A DNA stretch of 64,000 nt from Alkalibacterium sp046484155 (GTDB lineage Bacteria > Bacillota > Bacilli > Lactobacillales > Carnobacteriaceae_A): assembly GCF_046484155.1 (NCBI RefSeq), contig NZ_JAWOBT010000133.1, positions 1 to 64,000 on the forward strand. Direction: 5' to 3'. The notes beneath the pieces were generated by a model that was not told the DNA's origin, did no database searches, and was given only the letters and a program-made list of their open reading frames with translations. Position numbers and translations under genes: made by a program. Below are positions 16,244-25,026 of this stretch, piece by piece (positions within the stretch are counted from its first letter, which is position 1; each line of letters starts with the position of its first letter).

Positions 16244-16318
16244 GATAGAAGTATGCGTGTTTCACTTTCATACTATATAAAAAATTGAGATATAGCTTTA
16301 AATGAAAGGATTGTTGTA

Positions 16319-17326
16319 TTGGATACCACTAAAGTAGAAGATTTTTATACTGTTTTATTAGAATCGACAAAACTTATCAAAAATGACTTAGATTCTACCT
16401 TTATAGAAGCTTTTATTGAAACAGGTGAAAACATCATTGATAATGGAAAAATTCATATTGAGAATAACCTGCCTAGACCAGAAACTAGAAAAAAGTTGAA
16501 AAAAATGTATGATTCTTTATCCATTGATGATTTGACACTGGAAGAAAAGAAAAAAGCCATACAGATGATGTTAATTAATACAGTGAAAGAAGAGCGATTA
16601 CAAGTTAATCATCAACCGACTCCTGATGGTATTGGTGTTATACTGTCTTATTTCATAGAATTATTTTATGAAAAAGATGAGGCGCTGCATCTGGCAGATT
16701 TATCAGTCGGAAGTGGGAATTTATTATATACTCTTTTTACGACGCTGTTTTCAAGCAATCCAAAAATCAGATTGACCGGTGTGGATAATGATGATTTACT
16801 TATATCATTAGCATCTACTATTTCCGCATTATTAAATATTCCGATTCATTTAATGCATCAAGATGCCTTGCAACCTCTTTTATTGGATCCAGTAGACTTA
16901 ATGGTCTCAGATCTTCCAATAGGCTATTATCCTAAGGATGTAGAGAGTGATGCATTTCAAACTGGATTTGAAGAAGGGTATTCTTATAGTCACTATTTAC
17001 TTATTGAACAAGGGCTTAATTATTTGAAAGAGAATGGGTATGCTTTTTATTTGTTGCCAACAAATGTGTTTGAATCAGAAGAGGTGAAAAGTTTACTGCA
17101 GTATGTTCATTCTGTGGGCCATGTCCAAGCCATTATCCATATGCCACATGAATGGTTCAGTTCAACCCAATCAAGAAAATCCCTATTTATCGTGCAGAAA
17201 AAGGGTGATAAAAGTAAACAAGTTTCTGAAGTTTTGGTATCAACTGTACCTAGTCTCAACGATCAGAATGCATTCAAGGAATTTATTCTAGATATAAAAA
17301 AATGGAAAAAAGAGCAACAAATATAA
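16319..17326 (+). CDS. ytxK: Class I SAM-dependent methyltransferase, YtxK family
   Basis: A 335-residue protein with an N-terminal helical domain (about 1-95) and an N6-adenine-type methyltransferase fold: SAM-binding ADLSVGSGNLL (about 125-135) and DLPIGYYP in the place of the catalytic (N/D)PPY motif. The Ile and Gly replacing the prolines are shared with B. subtilis YtxK as I recall it, so the substrate may differ from DNA adenine. TTG start at 16319 with RBS GAAAGGA. It lies 22 bp upstream of ackA, as in Bacillus. The comG operon commonly found upstream of it in Lactobacillales is absent here. Confidence 0.85.
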   Translation: MDTTKVEDFYTVLLESTKLIKNDLDSTFIEAFIETGENIIDNGKIHIENNLPRPETRKKLKKMYDSLSIDDLTLEEKKKAIQMMLINTVKEERLQVNHQPTPDGIGVILSYFIELFYEKDEALHLADLSVGSGNLLYTLFTTLFSSNPKIRLTGVDNDDLLISLASTISALLNIPIHLMHQDALQPLLLDPVDLMVSDLPIGYYPKDVESDAFQTGFEEGYSYSHYLLIEQGLNYLKENGYAFYLLPTNVFESEEVKSLLQYVHSVGHVQAIIHMPHEWFSSTQSRKSLFIVQKKGDKSKQVSEVLVSTVPSLNDQNAFKEFILDIKKWKKEQQI

Positions 17327-17348
17327 ATGAAAAAAGGGAGCGACTGAT

Positions 17349-18539
17349 ATGTCAAAAACGATTGCAATTAACGCTGGAAGTTCAAGTTTGAAATGGAAAT
17401 TATTTAAAATGCCAGAAGAAGAAGAGTTAGCATCTGGGATTGTTGAACGCATTGGTTTAAACGATTCTATTTTTTCAATTAAATATAATGATGGTGAAAA
17501 GTACAAGCAAATTGTCGATATCGCTGATCATGAAATTGCTGTCGAAATGTTATTGAAACAATTAATAGAATTAAATATTATTGGAGACTTCAACGAAATC
17601 AAAGGTGTAGGACATCGTGTTGTTGCCGGTGGAGAAATTTTTAAAGATTCAGCAGTAGTAACTGATGAAGTCATTGAACAAATTGAAAGCTTATCTGAAT
17701 TTGCACCGTTGCACAATCCGGCAAATGCAACAGGAATCAAAGTGTTCAGAAAAATCTTGCCAGACATTACAAGTGTCGCAGTATTTGACACGTCTTTCCA
17801 TCAAACAATGCCTAAAGTAAACTATTTATATAGTATTCCTTTAGAATATTATGAAAAACATAATGCTCGTAAATATGGCGCACATGGAACAAGTCACAAA
17901 TATGTTGCTCAAAAAGCGGCGGAGATGTTAGAAAAACCAATTGAAGATTTAAAAATCATTACGTGCCATTTAGGTAATGGCGCTTCCATTACAGCCGTAG
18001 ATGGTGGTAAATCTGTAGATACTTCAATGGGATTCACTCCATTAGCAGGTTTAACTATGGGGACTAGATCAGGGGATATCGATGCTTCATTGCTTCCATT
18101 TTTAATGGAAAAAGAAGGTATTGAGTCCATTAACGATATGATCTATATTTTAAATAATGAATCTGGATTAAAAGGGATTTCTGGTATTTCAAGTGATATG
18201 AGAGATTTAGAAGATGTAGAAGATACAAATGAACGAGCAGAATTAGCTTTACGCATATTCGAAGATAGAGTTAAAAAGTACATCGGTTCATATGCAGCAA
18301 CCATGAATGGCGTTGATGCTATCGTCTTTACAGCAGGTATCGGTGAAAATGGCGTAGAAACACGTGAGAATGTTATCAACGGTATTTCTTTCCTTGATGT
18401 TCATATCGATGAGGAAAAAAATAATGTCAGAGGCAAACAAAGAATCATTTCAACAGATGATTCAAAAGTTAAAGTGTTACTGATCCCTACAGATGAAGAA
18501 GTTATGATTGCTCGTGATGTACAAAAATTCAGTAATTAA
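17349..18539 (+). CDS. ackA: Acetate kinase
   Basis: A 396-residue sugar-kinase-fold enzyme interconverting acetyl phosphate plus ADP with acetate plus ATP, the last step of the acetate branch of fermentation. N-terminal phosphate loop NAGSSSLKWKLF (8-19); catalytic and substrate motifs VFDTSFHQTM and GHRVVAGG; adenosine motif HLGNGASI and the GTRSGDIDASL loop are visible. Co-transcribed with ytxK and closed by a strong bidirectional terminator. Confidence 0.97.
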   Translation: MSKTIAINAGSSSLKWKLFKMPEEEELASGIVERIGLNDSIFSIKYNDGEKYKQIVDIADHEIAVEMLLKQLIELNIIGDFNEIKGVGHRVVAGGEIFKDSAVVTDEVIEQIESLSEFAPLHNPANATGIKVFRKILPDITSVAVFDTSFHQTMPKVNYLYSIPLEYYEKHNARKYGAHGTSHKYVAQKAAEMLEKPIEDLKIITCHLGNGASITAVDGGKSVDTSMGFTPLAGLTMGTRSGDIDASLLPFLMEKEGIESINDMIYILNNESGLKGISGISSDMRDLEDVEDTNERAELALRIFEDRVKKYIGSYAATMNGVDAIVFTAGIGENGVETRENVINGISFLDVHIDEEKNNVRGKQRIISTDDSKVKVLLIPTDEEVMIARDVQKFSN

Positions 18540-18549
18540 TTACTGAAAA

Positions 18550-18593
18550 AAAGGCTTGTCTTTTCCGAATTAACGGAGAAGACAAGCCTTTTT
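18550..18593. terminator. Bidirectional terminator between ackA and uspA
   Basis: A 15-bp stem (18553-18567 with 18574-18588, one G-T pair) flanked by A and T runs, so it can end ackA on the plus strand and uspA on the minus strand. Confidence 0.9.
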
Positions 18594-18596
18594 ATT

Positions 18597-19061
18597 TTAC
18601 TCTTCAATATATTTATTATCCAAATCAGTACGAACGATTAAGACGTCGCATTTAGCTTGACGTATAACGTATTCAGAAACAGAACCAACGAATATACGTT
18701 CAACTGCATTTAAACCAGTGGCACCAAGCATGATTAAATCAACATTTTCAGCTTCTGGTATTTGTTTTGCAATCATTACTTTTGGTGATCCATATTCTAA
18801 GACAGTCCTGACTTGTGACAGTCCTTCTTTCTTGGCATACGCTTTATAATCATTAAGTGTACCTTTAGCTTCTTCACGAGCGTTATCAGCGATCGAACCA
18901 TCAAACGTACTGAATGATTGATAGGCTCTAGTGTCAATGACATGTGTGAGAACAAGAACAGCATCATTTCTTTTGGCTACTTCAACTGCTTTTTTGAAAG
19001 CTTTCTCTGCTTGAGCAGAACCATCGATAGCTATTAAAATCGTTTTATACTCTTGTAACAT
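18597..19061 (-). CDS. uspA: Universal stress protein UspA family
   Basis: A 154-residue single-domain Usp. The ATP-binding signature is complete: GATG, nine residues, then GS (LGATGLNAVERIFVGSVSEYV), so it belongs to the ATP-binding group. I start at the ATG complementary to 19059-19061, 11 bases after GAAGGG; the GTG nine bases upstream is only 2 bases from that RBS. It is monocistronic on the minus strand, with a TATAAT at 19095-19100 (complement) as a likely -10. The target process is unknown. Confidence 0.9.
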   Translation of the reverse strand: MLQEYKTILIAIDGSAQAEKAFKKAVEVAKRNDAVLVLTHVIDTRAYQSFSTFDGSIADNAREEAKGTLNDYKAYAKKEGLSQVRTVLEYGSPKVMIAKQIPEAENVDLIMLGATGLNAVERIFVGSVSEYVIRQAKCDVLIVRTDLDNKYIEE

Positions 19062-19131
19062 GTTACGCACAACCCTTCTTTTATTCTTACTTATATTATA
19101 CTAAAGTTTAGAATAATTACCTAATAAAAGG

Positions 19132-19167
19132 AAAACAGAGCCAAGACATATGTCTTGGCTCTGTTTT
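19132..19167. terminator. Perfect 36-bp palindromic terminator downstream of the 6S RNA gene
   Basis: 18 bases at 19132-19149 are exactly complementary to 19150-19167, with CATATG at the centre and A and T runs at the ends. It lies directly downstream of the 6S RNA on the minus strand and upstream of the uspA promoter, insulating the two. Confidence 0.9.
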
Positions 19168-19171
19168 AAAC

Positions 19172-19368
19172 TAAGTATAAGAAATCCGATGGTGCCGGTT
19201 GAACGCCATATTAGGTTGAACCCGCTATAAGCAGGTGGGCTTCACCAGAAAAATATTTGACTTCCAAATGATAAGGCATGTCAGCAATTTCTCCTTTAGA
19301 ATCCCAATGTTTTAATAAAATGTTCGGTCAACACTGTTGTAGGCATCGCGTACACCTCAGAATTCTTA
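19172..19368 (-). ncRNA. ssrS: 6S RNA
   Basis: The 365-bp gap between rarA and uspA holds no ORF but has a near-ideal minus-strand promoter and a terminator about 200 bases later. The predicted transcript of about 197 nt has self-complementary ends (ATAAGAA near the 5' end against TTCTTAT near the 3' end), as 6S RNA requires, and several helical arms between. 6S RNA (bsrA) neighbours rarA (yrvN) in B. subtilis, so synteny fits. 6S RNA mimics an open promoter and binds the housekeeping RNA polymerase in stationary phase. Exact ends are estimates. Confidence 0.8.
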
Positions 19369-19373
19369 TCTTT

Positions 19374-19402
19374 ATATTAGCACAGAGTGGCTATTTAGTC
19401 AA
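19374..19402 (-). promoter_or_regulatory. Promoter of the 6S RNA gene (minus strand)
   Basis: Read on the minus strand: -35 TTGACT (complement of 19397-19402), 17-bp spacer, -10 TAATAT (complement of 19374-19379) preceded by TGC, an extended -10. Confidence 0.8.
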
Positions 19403-19426
19403 TGAGGAGTGCTCATTAGAGAACAA

Positions 19427-20692
19427 TTATTTGTTCTTGAATTTTGCTAGTTGATTGCTTAAAGCATTCTCAAATTTGGATGTCATAATTGGATTATAAT
19501 ACTGTTTGTTTTTGATGATATCTGGTAAATATTGCTGTTTTATCCAATGATTTTCATAGTCGTGAGGGTACTTGTACCCGATTCCACTGCCTAGTTTTTC
19601 TGCACCTAGATAGTGTGCATCTTTTAAATGGCTTGGAACATCTCCCGCCAGCCCGTTTCTGACGTCGCTTAAAGCTGCGTCTATTGCCACTATAGCACTA
19701 TTAGACTTAGGAGATAAGCACATTTCAATAACTGCATTAGAAAGAGGTATACGAGCTTCTGGGAACCCTATCTTTTCTGCTGCTTCTACGGCCGTCACGA
19801 CACGGGCAACTCCTGCCGGATTAGCTAGGCCGATATCTTCATAGGCCGTCACTATGAGCCGTCTAATGATTACCTTTAGTTCTCCAGCTTCTATCAGGCG
19901 AGCCAAGTAATGAAGAGCGGCGTGGACATCACTGCCTCGGATTGACTTTTGGAAGGCAGAAATAGCATTATAATGGCCATCTCCATCCTTATCGTGGCTT
20001 AAAGACTTTCTTTGTAAACATTCTTCGGCAACGTCTGAAGATATAACGATGATTCCATCTTTATCGGGTTCTGTTGATTTAGCAGCTAATTCTAAGGCGT
20101 TCAGAGCGCTCCTCAAATCGCCTTGCGTTGAACGAGCAAAATAATTCAAAACTTTTTCATCAATATTAATAGGGTATTGTGCTAAACCGTTTTCTTCATC
20201 TAATAAAGCTCTATTTAATGCGGATGAAATTTGAGACTCATTTAAGGGTTTCAACTCAAATATTTGTGCCCGACTTCTAATGGCGGGATGAATGGAAATG
20301 TAAGGATTCTCCGTGGTTGCCCCTATCAATACAATTCGTCCATTCTCGAGATGGGGGAGTAAAAAGTCCTGTTTGGGCTTATCTAAACGATGTACCTCAT
20401 CAAGCAGCAGGACGACAGTACCGCTCATTTTTGCTTCTTCTACAACAATTTCCAAATCTTTTTTCTTGTCCGTTGCGGCGTTCAACATACGAAAAGCATA
20501 TTGCGTGGATCCAGCTATGGCACTGGCTATACTGGTTTTTCCTATACCGGGAGGACCGTATAAAATCATCGAAGAGAGCTGTTTGGCCTTCACCATTCTC
20601 CGTATGATTTTGCCTTCTCCCACTAGATGGGATTGTCCGACAATATTTTCAATCGTTTTTGGACGCATGCGGTAGGCTAATGGTTTGTTCAA
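19427..20692 (-). CDS. rarA: Replication-associated recombination ATPase RarA (MgsA)
   Basis: A 421-residue AAA+ ATPase related to clamp loaders, acting at stalled replication forks. The N-terminal motif PLAYRMRPKTIENIVGQSHL, Walker A GPPGIGKTS and Walker B LLLDEVHRLD are visible, with a C-terminal tetramerisation domain (YLGAEKLGSGIGYKYPHDYENHW). The start is TTG (complement of 20690-20692) with RBS AAAGGAGA just upstream. The longer frame would add ten residues covering the RBS. 421 residues equals the B. subtilis length. The tail is lysine-rich. Confidence 0.95.
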   Translation of the reverse strand: MNKPLAYRMRPKTIENIVGQSHLVGEGKIIRRMVKAKQLSSMILYGPPGIGKTSIASAIAGSTQYAFRMLNAATDKKKDLEIVVEEAKMSGTVVLLLDEVHRLDKPKQDFLLPHLENGRIVLIGATTENPYISIHPAIRSRAQIFELKPLNESQISSALNRALLDEENGLAQYPINIDEKVLNYFARSTQGDLRSALNALELAAKSTEPDKDGIIVISSDVAEECLQRKSLSHDKDGDGHYNAISAFQKSIRGSDVHAALHYLARLIEAGELKVIIRRLIVTAYEDIGLANPAGVARVVTAVEAAEKIGFPEARIPLSNAVIEMCLSPKSNSAIVAIDAALSDVRNGLAGDVPSHLKDAHYLGAEKLGSGIGYKYPHDYENHWIKQQYLPDIIKNKQYYNPIMTSKFENALSNQLAKFKNK

Positions 20693-20882
20693 TTCGATTC
20701 TCCTTTGGAAAATTATGATCATATTATTATTCTTTTTAATTATATCATTCTTTTGGATACAATAAAATAAACATGAACAACTGTTTGCTATAATCTTGTG
20801 TCCATTTTTCTAGGTTCACTGCTAACTTTGTGATAAGATAGAATTTGATATTAATAGGAATTTATAAATGAGGAAGTATAGA

Positions 20883-23150
20883 ATGAATTTAAAACAAATC
20901 ATACAAGAAAATAAACTTGAACCATATTTTATAAAAGGATCGTTTGGTATTGAAAAAGAGGGGCTCAGAGTGGATAAAGAAGGGTATTTAGCTTTAACTG
21001 ATCATCCCTCTCTTTTTGGTAATCGTAACCATCATCCTTATATTCAAACAGATTTCAGCGAATCCCAACTTGAATTAGTGACTCCGCCTCAAGACACGCT
21101 AGAGCAGCAGTATCAATGGTTAAAGGCGTTACACGATGTAGTTAATCGTACACTACCAGAAGATGAGTTTGTCTGGCCGTTCAGTATGCCTAATGTTTTG
21201 CCCAAAGAAGAAGACATCCCGCTTATTAAAGTGGAGGATTCAAGCGAAATTAAATACCGTGAAAATCTAGCCGAGAAATATGGAAAGAAAAAACAAATGA
21301 TAAGCGGTGTACATTTCAATTTCTCGTTTGACCCAGTACTTTTAGAAAAACTGAGTGAACATCTCCAGGAATATAGTGAATTGGATGAATGGTGCAACGA
21401 CCTATATCTTAAAATGTCTCGGAATTATCTAAGATATCAGTGGATATTGACTTATTTATTTGGTGCGTCACCGGTGAGTCACCCATCTTTACTAGACAGT
21501 GAATCGATCGGAATGGTTAGAAGCATTAGAAACAGCACATATGGCTATCATAATACCTTTACAGACAATGTTTCTTACGAGTCTATAGGTAGATATATCG
21601 ATGACATTGAACGATTGGTAAAAAATAATACATTATACGAAGAAAGAGAATATTATGGTTCGTCCAGGCTTAGAGGGAAAGGTAAATACGTGTGTCAATT
21701 GATCAATAACGGAGCACGGTATGTCGAGTTCAGATCGTTCGACGTAAATCCTTTTGATCCTTTAGGTTTCTCGTATGAACAATCTCTTTTCGTTCATATT
21801 TATTTATTAACGATGGTATGGATGGACGAGGATAATTCAGATGAAGACATTAAACTAGGTATTGAAATGAATGCACAGACTTCTCTTGAGAAGCCTTTCG
21901 AAACATCACGTTATCATGAAGAGGGTCTTTCGCTTTTAATTATGATGAAAAAAACTTGTAGTGAATTGAATTTGCCCGATGAATACGCTGATGCCATTGA
22001 TGAAGCGATACATATACTCCATCATCCGGAAGAAACGTTAGCTGCTAAAATAGTGACGAGACTAAAAGAAAAGTCATCTTTTATCGATTTAGGTATCGAA
22101 ATAGGACTGGACTACAAACAGAATTCACTTGAAAAACCGTTTCTTTTAAATGGTTTCGAAACGATGGAGATGAGTTCACAATTACTGTTGTATGATGCTT
22201 TGCAAATGGGGATAAAAACGACAGTATTAGATGCGAACGACCAGTTTTTAGCTTTCAATTACAATGGCAAAAAAGAGTATGTGAGAAATGGCAATATGAC
22301 ATCGAAAGATACGTATATTTCTCACTGGATCATGGCTAATAAAACAGTGACTAAAAAAGTGTTGAGAGAAAATGATTTCTCAGTGCCCGCTGGTGAAGAG
22401 TTTTCTTCATTTACAGAAGCAAAAAACCATTATGAATTGGCAGCCAAACAATCAATTGTGGTCAAACCTAAATCTACGAACTATGGAATCGGGATATCTA
22501 TTTTCAAACAATTGCCTTCAAAAAGAGCCTACGAAGATGCTCTGACTATTGCATTCAAAGAGGATGACGGCATCTTAGTAGAAGAGTATATCGAAGGAAC
22601 CGAATATCGCTTTTTTGTTCTTGACGAAAAAGTTGAAGCAGTCTTACTTCGTGAACCTGCTAATATAACAGGTGACGGTAAACATACCATTAGAGAATTG
22701 ATTGCATTAAAGAACAAACATCCTTATCGAGGCGAGAACCATCGCGCACCTCTTGAGAAAATCAAGACTGGTGAAATAGAAGCATTGATGCTTAACGAAC
22801 AAGATTATACGTTTGACAGCATTATAGAAAACAATAAGAAAGTGTATCTCCGCGAAAATTCAAATATCTCCACGGGAGGCGATTCCATTGATGTCACCGA
22901 TGATATTCATGAAAGTTATAAGCGGATCGCCGAAGAAATAGCTAAAGCATTGAATGTGAAAGTTACAGGTTTAGATTTGATTATACCCGATATCACTTTG
23001 GCAAGTACTAAGGAAAATCAGGGATACACAGTTATTGAAGCTAATTTTAATCCTGCAATGAATATGCATGCTTTTGTGCAAAAAGGTAAGGGAAGACGTC
23101 TATCAAAGAAAGTATTGGAAATGTTATATCCCGATATTGAACTTTCATAG
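20883..23150 (+). CDS. gshAB: Bifunctional glutamate-cysteine ligase / glutathione synthetase GshAB (GshF)
   Basis: A 755-residue fusion that makes glutathione in two ATP-dependent steps. The N-terminal glutamate-cysteine ligase domain (about 1-450) has FGIEKEGLRVD, NHHPYIQTDFSESQLELVTP and the YVEFRSFDVNPFDP motif. The C-terminal ATP-grasp domain (about 490-750) has VVKPKSTNYGIGI, VEEYIEGTEYRFFVL and the metal-binding end VIEANFNPAMNMHAF. Two starts are possible; I prefer ATG 20883, since GAGGAAG (20870-20876) overlaps the other candidate at 20868. The fused form is typical of lactic acid bacteria and some pathogens. It is probably co-transcribed with iscS downstream. Confidence 0.95.
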   Translation: MNLKQIIQENKLEPYFIKGSFGIEKEGLRVDKEGYLALTDHPSLFGNRNHHPYIQTDFSESQLELVTPPQDTLEQQYQWLKALHDVVNRTLPEDEFVWPFSMPNVLPKEEDIPLIKVEDSSEIKYRENLAEKYGKKKQMISGVHFNFSFDPVLLEKLSEHLQEYSELDEWCNDLYLKMSRNYLRYQWILTYLFGASPVSHPSLLDSESIGMVRSIRNSTYGYHNTFTDNVSYESIGRYIDDIERLVKNNTLYEEREYYGSSRLRGKGKYVCQLINNGARYVEFRSFDVNPFDPLGFSYEQSLFVHIYLLTMVWMDEDNSDEDIKLGIEMNAQTSLEKPFETSRYHEEGLSLLIMMKKTCSELNLPDEYADAIDEAIHILHHPEETLAAKIVTRLKEKSSFIDLGIEIGLDYKQNSLEKPFLLNGFETMEMSSQLLLYDALQMGIKTTVLDANDQFLAFNYNGKKEYVRNGNMTSKDTYISHWIMANKTVTKKVLRENDFSVPAGEEFSSFTEAKNHYELAAKQSIVVKPKSTNYGIGISIFKQLPSKRAYEDALTIAFKEDDGILVEEYIEGTEYRFFVLDEKVEAVLLREPANITGDGKHTIRELIALKNKHPYRGENHRAPLEKIKTGEIEALMLNEQDYTFDSIIENNKKVYLRENSNISTGGDSIDVTDDIHESYKRIAEEIAKALNVKVTGLDLIIPDITLASTKENQGYTVIEANFNPAMNMHAFVQKGKGRRLSKKVLEMLYPDIELS

Positions 23151-23169
23151 TTTAGAAAGGACCTTTTTT

Positions 23170-24327
23170 ATGACTGAGACTATATATTTAGATCATGCAG
23201 CAACCACACCTATGCATCCAAAAGTTATTGATGAAATGACAGATGCAATGAAAAACCATTACGGAAATGCTTCGAGCATCCATCAAATTGGTCGAGAAAG
23301 CAAAGGCATACTTGAAGAAGCTCGACGAACTTTCGCTAGAAGTATCCAAGCGAGACCCCACGAAATCATTATGACGAGTGGAGGAACCGAAAGTGATAAT
23401 ATGGCCATAATCAAAACAGCTGAAAAATTTAAAAATCATGGCAAACATATCATCACGACAGCAGTTGAGCACCCTGCTGTATTGGAACCCATGGAACACT
23501 TGGAAAGTGAAGGGTTTGACGTTACGTTCCTACCGGTCAACGAACATGGCGAAGTAACGCTTGAACAAGTCAAAGAAGCTATACGTGAAGACACGATCCT
23601 TATTTCTATTATGTATGGTAATAATGAAATAGGAAGCCTGATGCCGATAAACGCCATCGGAAATTATTTAAGAGAATCAGACACTAAAATCATCTTTCAC
23701 ACGGACGCTGTCCAGGCATACGGGACCGAAGATATAGATGTGAAACGAGATAATATTGACTTGCTCTCTGTTTCAGCTCATAAAATCAACGGACCCAAGG
23801 GAATCGGTTTTATATATATAAATCAAGCTATCGTGATCCCTCGTTTAATCATGGGTGGAGAACAGGAAAATAATAAAAGAGCCGGTACGGAAAATATCCC
23901 AGCCATTGTCGGATTTAAAAAAGCCGTAGAGCTAAGAAGTGAGAACAAAGAAAAATTAAGAGATTCATACGGTCATCTTAAAGCATTATTTTTAGAAGAA
24001 TTAAAGGCTGCGGGGATCGATTTTAAAGTGAACGGGTCAATTGTGGATAGTTTACCTCACATACTCAGCGTTCATATAAAAGGTGTTTCCGCAGAAAAAC
24101 TACTCATTCATTTGGATTTAGCAAAAATCGCCGTGTCAATAGGTTCGGCCTGCTCGGCGGGTAATATTGAGCCAAGTCATGTGTTAATTGCATTATATGA
24201 TGAGAAACATCCAGCAGTCGAAGAAACTATACGGGTAAGTTTTGGTCAAGATGTAACGGAAGAAATGATCAGAAAAACTGTAGATAAAATAAAATCTGCC
24301 TGTACGTTCCTGAAGAAAAATAGATAA
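23170..24327 (+). CDS. iscS: Cysteine desulfurase IscS-type
   Basis: A 385-residue PLP enzyme releasing sulfur from cysteine. It starts MTETIYLDHAATTPMHPKV; PLP lysine lies in SAHKINGPKGIGF, and the catalytic cysteine C328 in SIGSACSAGNIEPSHV, the longer-loop IscS/NifS arrangement. ATG 23170 follows RBS AGAAAGGA; the open frame from 23068 overlaps gshAB and lacks an RBS. The neighbours DUF1831 and mnmA indicate a role in 2-thiouridine of tRNA, as with B. subtilis yrvO-mnmA. It is clearly diverged from the desulfurase at 438. Confidence 0.94.
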   Translation: MTETIYLDHAATTPMHPKVIDEMTDAMKNHYGNASSIHQIGRESKGILEEARRTFARSIQARPHEIIMTSGGTESDNMAIIKTAEKFKNHGKHIITTAVEHPAVLEPMEHLESEGFDVTFLPVNEHGEVTLEQVKEAIREDTILISIMYGNNEIGSLMPINAIGNYLRESDTKIIFHTDAVQAYGTEDIDVKRDNIDLLSVSAHKINGPKGIGFIYINQAIVIPRLIMGGEQENNKRAGTENIPAIVGFKKAVELRSENKEKLRDSYGHLKALFLEELKAAGIDFKVNGSIVDSLPHILSVHIKGVSAEKLLIHLDLAKIAVSIGSACSAGNIEPSHVLIALYDEKHPAVEETIRVSFGQDVTEEMIRKTVDKIKSACTFLKKNR

Positions 24328-24357
24328 GAAAATATATATGAGAGAGGACGAGGAACA

Positions 24358-24699
24358 ATGGCAACATATAAAAAAGATCATTTATTAGGAAGCAGTGATT
24401 ATTATGAAATTCATGAAGACGCAAAGCGCTATACGCTTAGAGACAATGGGTTTCTAGAAAATAAAAATGGATCTTTTCATTATGAAAGAGTGCTATCATT
24501 AAACAGTCAAGATAAAAAAGTAGCTAAGCTGAAAATAATCATCTCTAAAGATATTGATGAACTTAAATTATCTGCAGTCACCTCAAATGGATTGAAAAAG
24601 ATTGATTTATACAAATCTGATCAATTAGAAGAAGAAAGAAAATTTATTGAAGGTATACTAGATTCGTTGGTTAACGCAAAGGTTCTTAAGAAAGTTTGA
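24358..24699 (+). CDS. DUF1831 family protein
   Basis: A 113-residue small soluble protein with no signal peptide, membrane segment or cysteine. It is mixed alpha/beta with a hydrophobic strand pattern (LKIIISKDIDELKLSAV) and a charged C-terminal helix. I recognise it as DUF1831 from its place between a desulfurase gene and mnmA, a location conserved in Lactobacillales. Having no cysteine, it cannot itself carry a persulfide; an adaptor or regulator role for IscS-MnmA sulfur transfer is only inference. ATG 24358 follows AGAGAGGACGAGG. Confidence 0.75.
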   Translation: MATYKKDHLLGSSDYYEIHEDAKRYTLRDNGFLENKNGSFHYERVLSLNSQDKKVAKLKIIISKDIDELKLSAVTSNGLKKIDLYKSDQLEEERKFIEGILDSLVNAKVLKKV

Positions 24700-24740
24700 A
24701 AAGTATTTTAAAGATAGTCGGTAAATGAGCAAAGCTGGGA

Positions 24741-24899
24741 GAGGCTGGGACAAAAGTCCGAGCCTCTTTAGCGATTTCGAATGAGTTTCATAAACATGTT
24801 CCACAAAGCAGATTCGCTGTTCGGTTTGTCATAGCCGTAGCTGCTGCAGATGGGATATGTGGTATGGACTACGAGTCTGAATGCTTTTTGTTCCACTAC
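24741..24899. repeat. Palindrome-bounded intergenic element, repeat-like
   Basis: The 327-bp gap before mnmA opens with a hairpin GAGGCTGGGAC (24741-24751) against GTCCGAGCCTC (24756-24766), which likely terminates the gshAB-iscS-DUF1831 operon. About 120 bases later comes CTTTTTGTTCCAC (24884-24896), close to the reverse complement of the TGGGACAAAAG in the left hairpin. Both ends thus share a GGGACAAAA-type terminal inverted repeat. The GC-richer interior holds several short dyads but no ORF. Similar TGGGACAAAAGTCC hairpins recur between genes in related Firmicutes; whether this 160-bp unit is repeated in this genome cannot be seen here. Confidence 0.5.
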
Positions 24900-24926
24900 C
24901 TTTTTTGAAATTATCTATTGATTCCC

Positions 24927-24954
24927 TTGATTTATTAGTTTCAGACAGTATAAT
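24927..24954 (+). promoter_or_regulatory. mnmA promoter
   Basis: -35 TTGATT (24927-24932), 16-bp spacer, perfect -10 TATAAT (24949-24954), about 70 bp upstream of the mnmA start. Confidence 0.65.
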
Positions 24955-25026
24955 ATAACAGACTGGAAATATACGAACCTTCAATTCGTGCAAGTACAGA
25001 ATCTTTACAGAAATGATGGTGATAAA

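Noticed and set aside
23068..23169. N-terminal extension of iscS overlapping gshAB
   Set aside because: IscS homologues begin at the TIYLDHAATT region, and a good RBS precedes ATG 23170.
24741..24899. CRISPR-like or tRNA-like structure in the mnmA upstream region
   Set aside because: There are no regularly spaced direct repeats and no cloverleaf; only an inverted-repeat element is supported.
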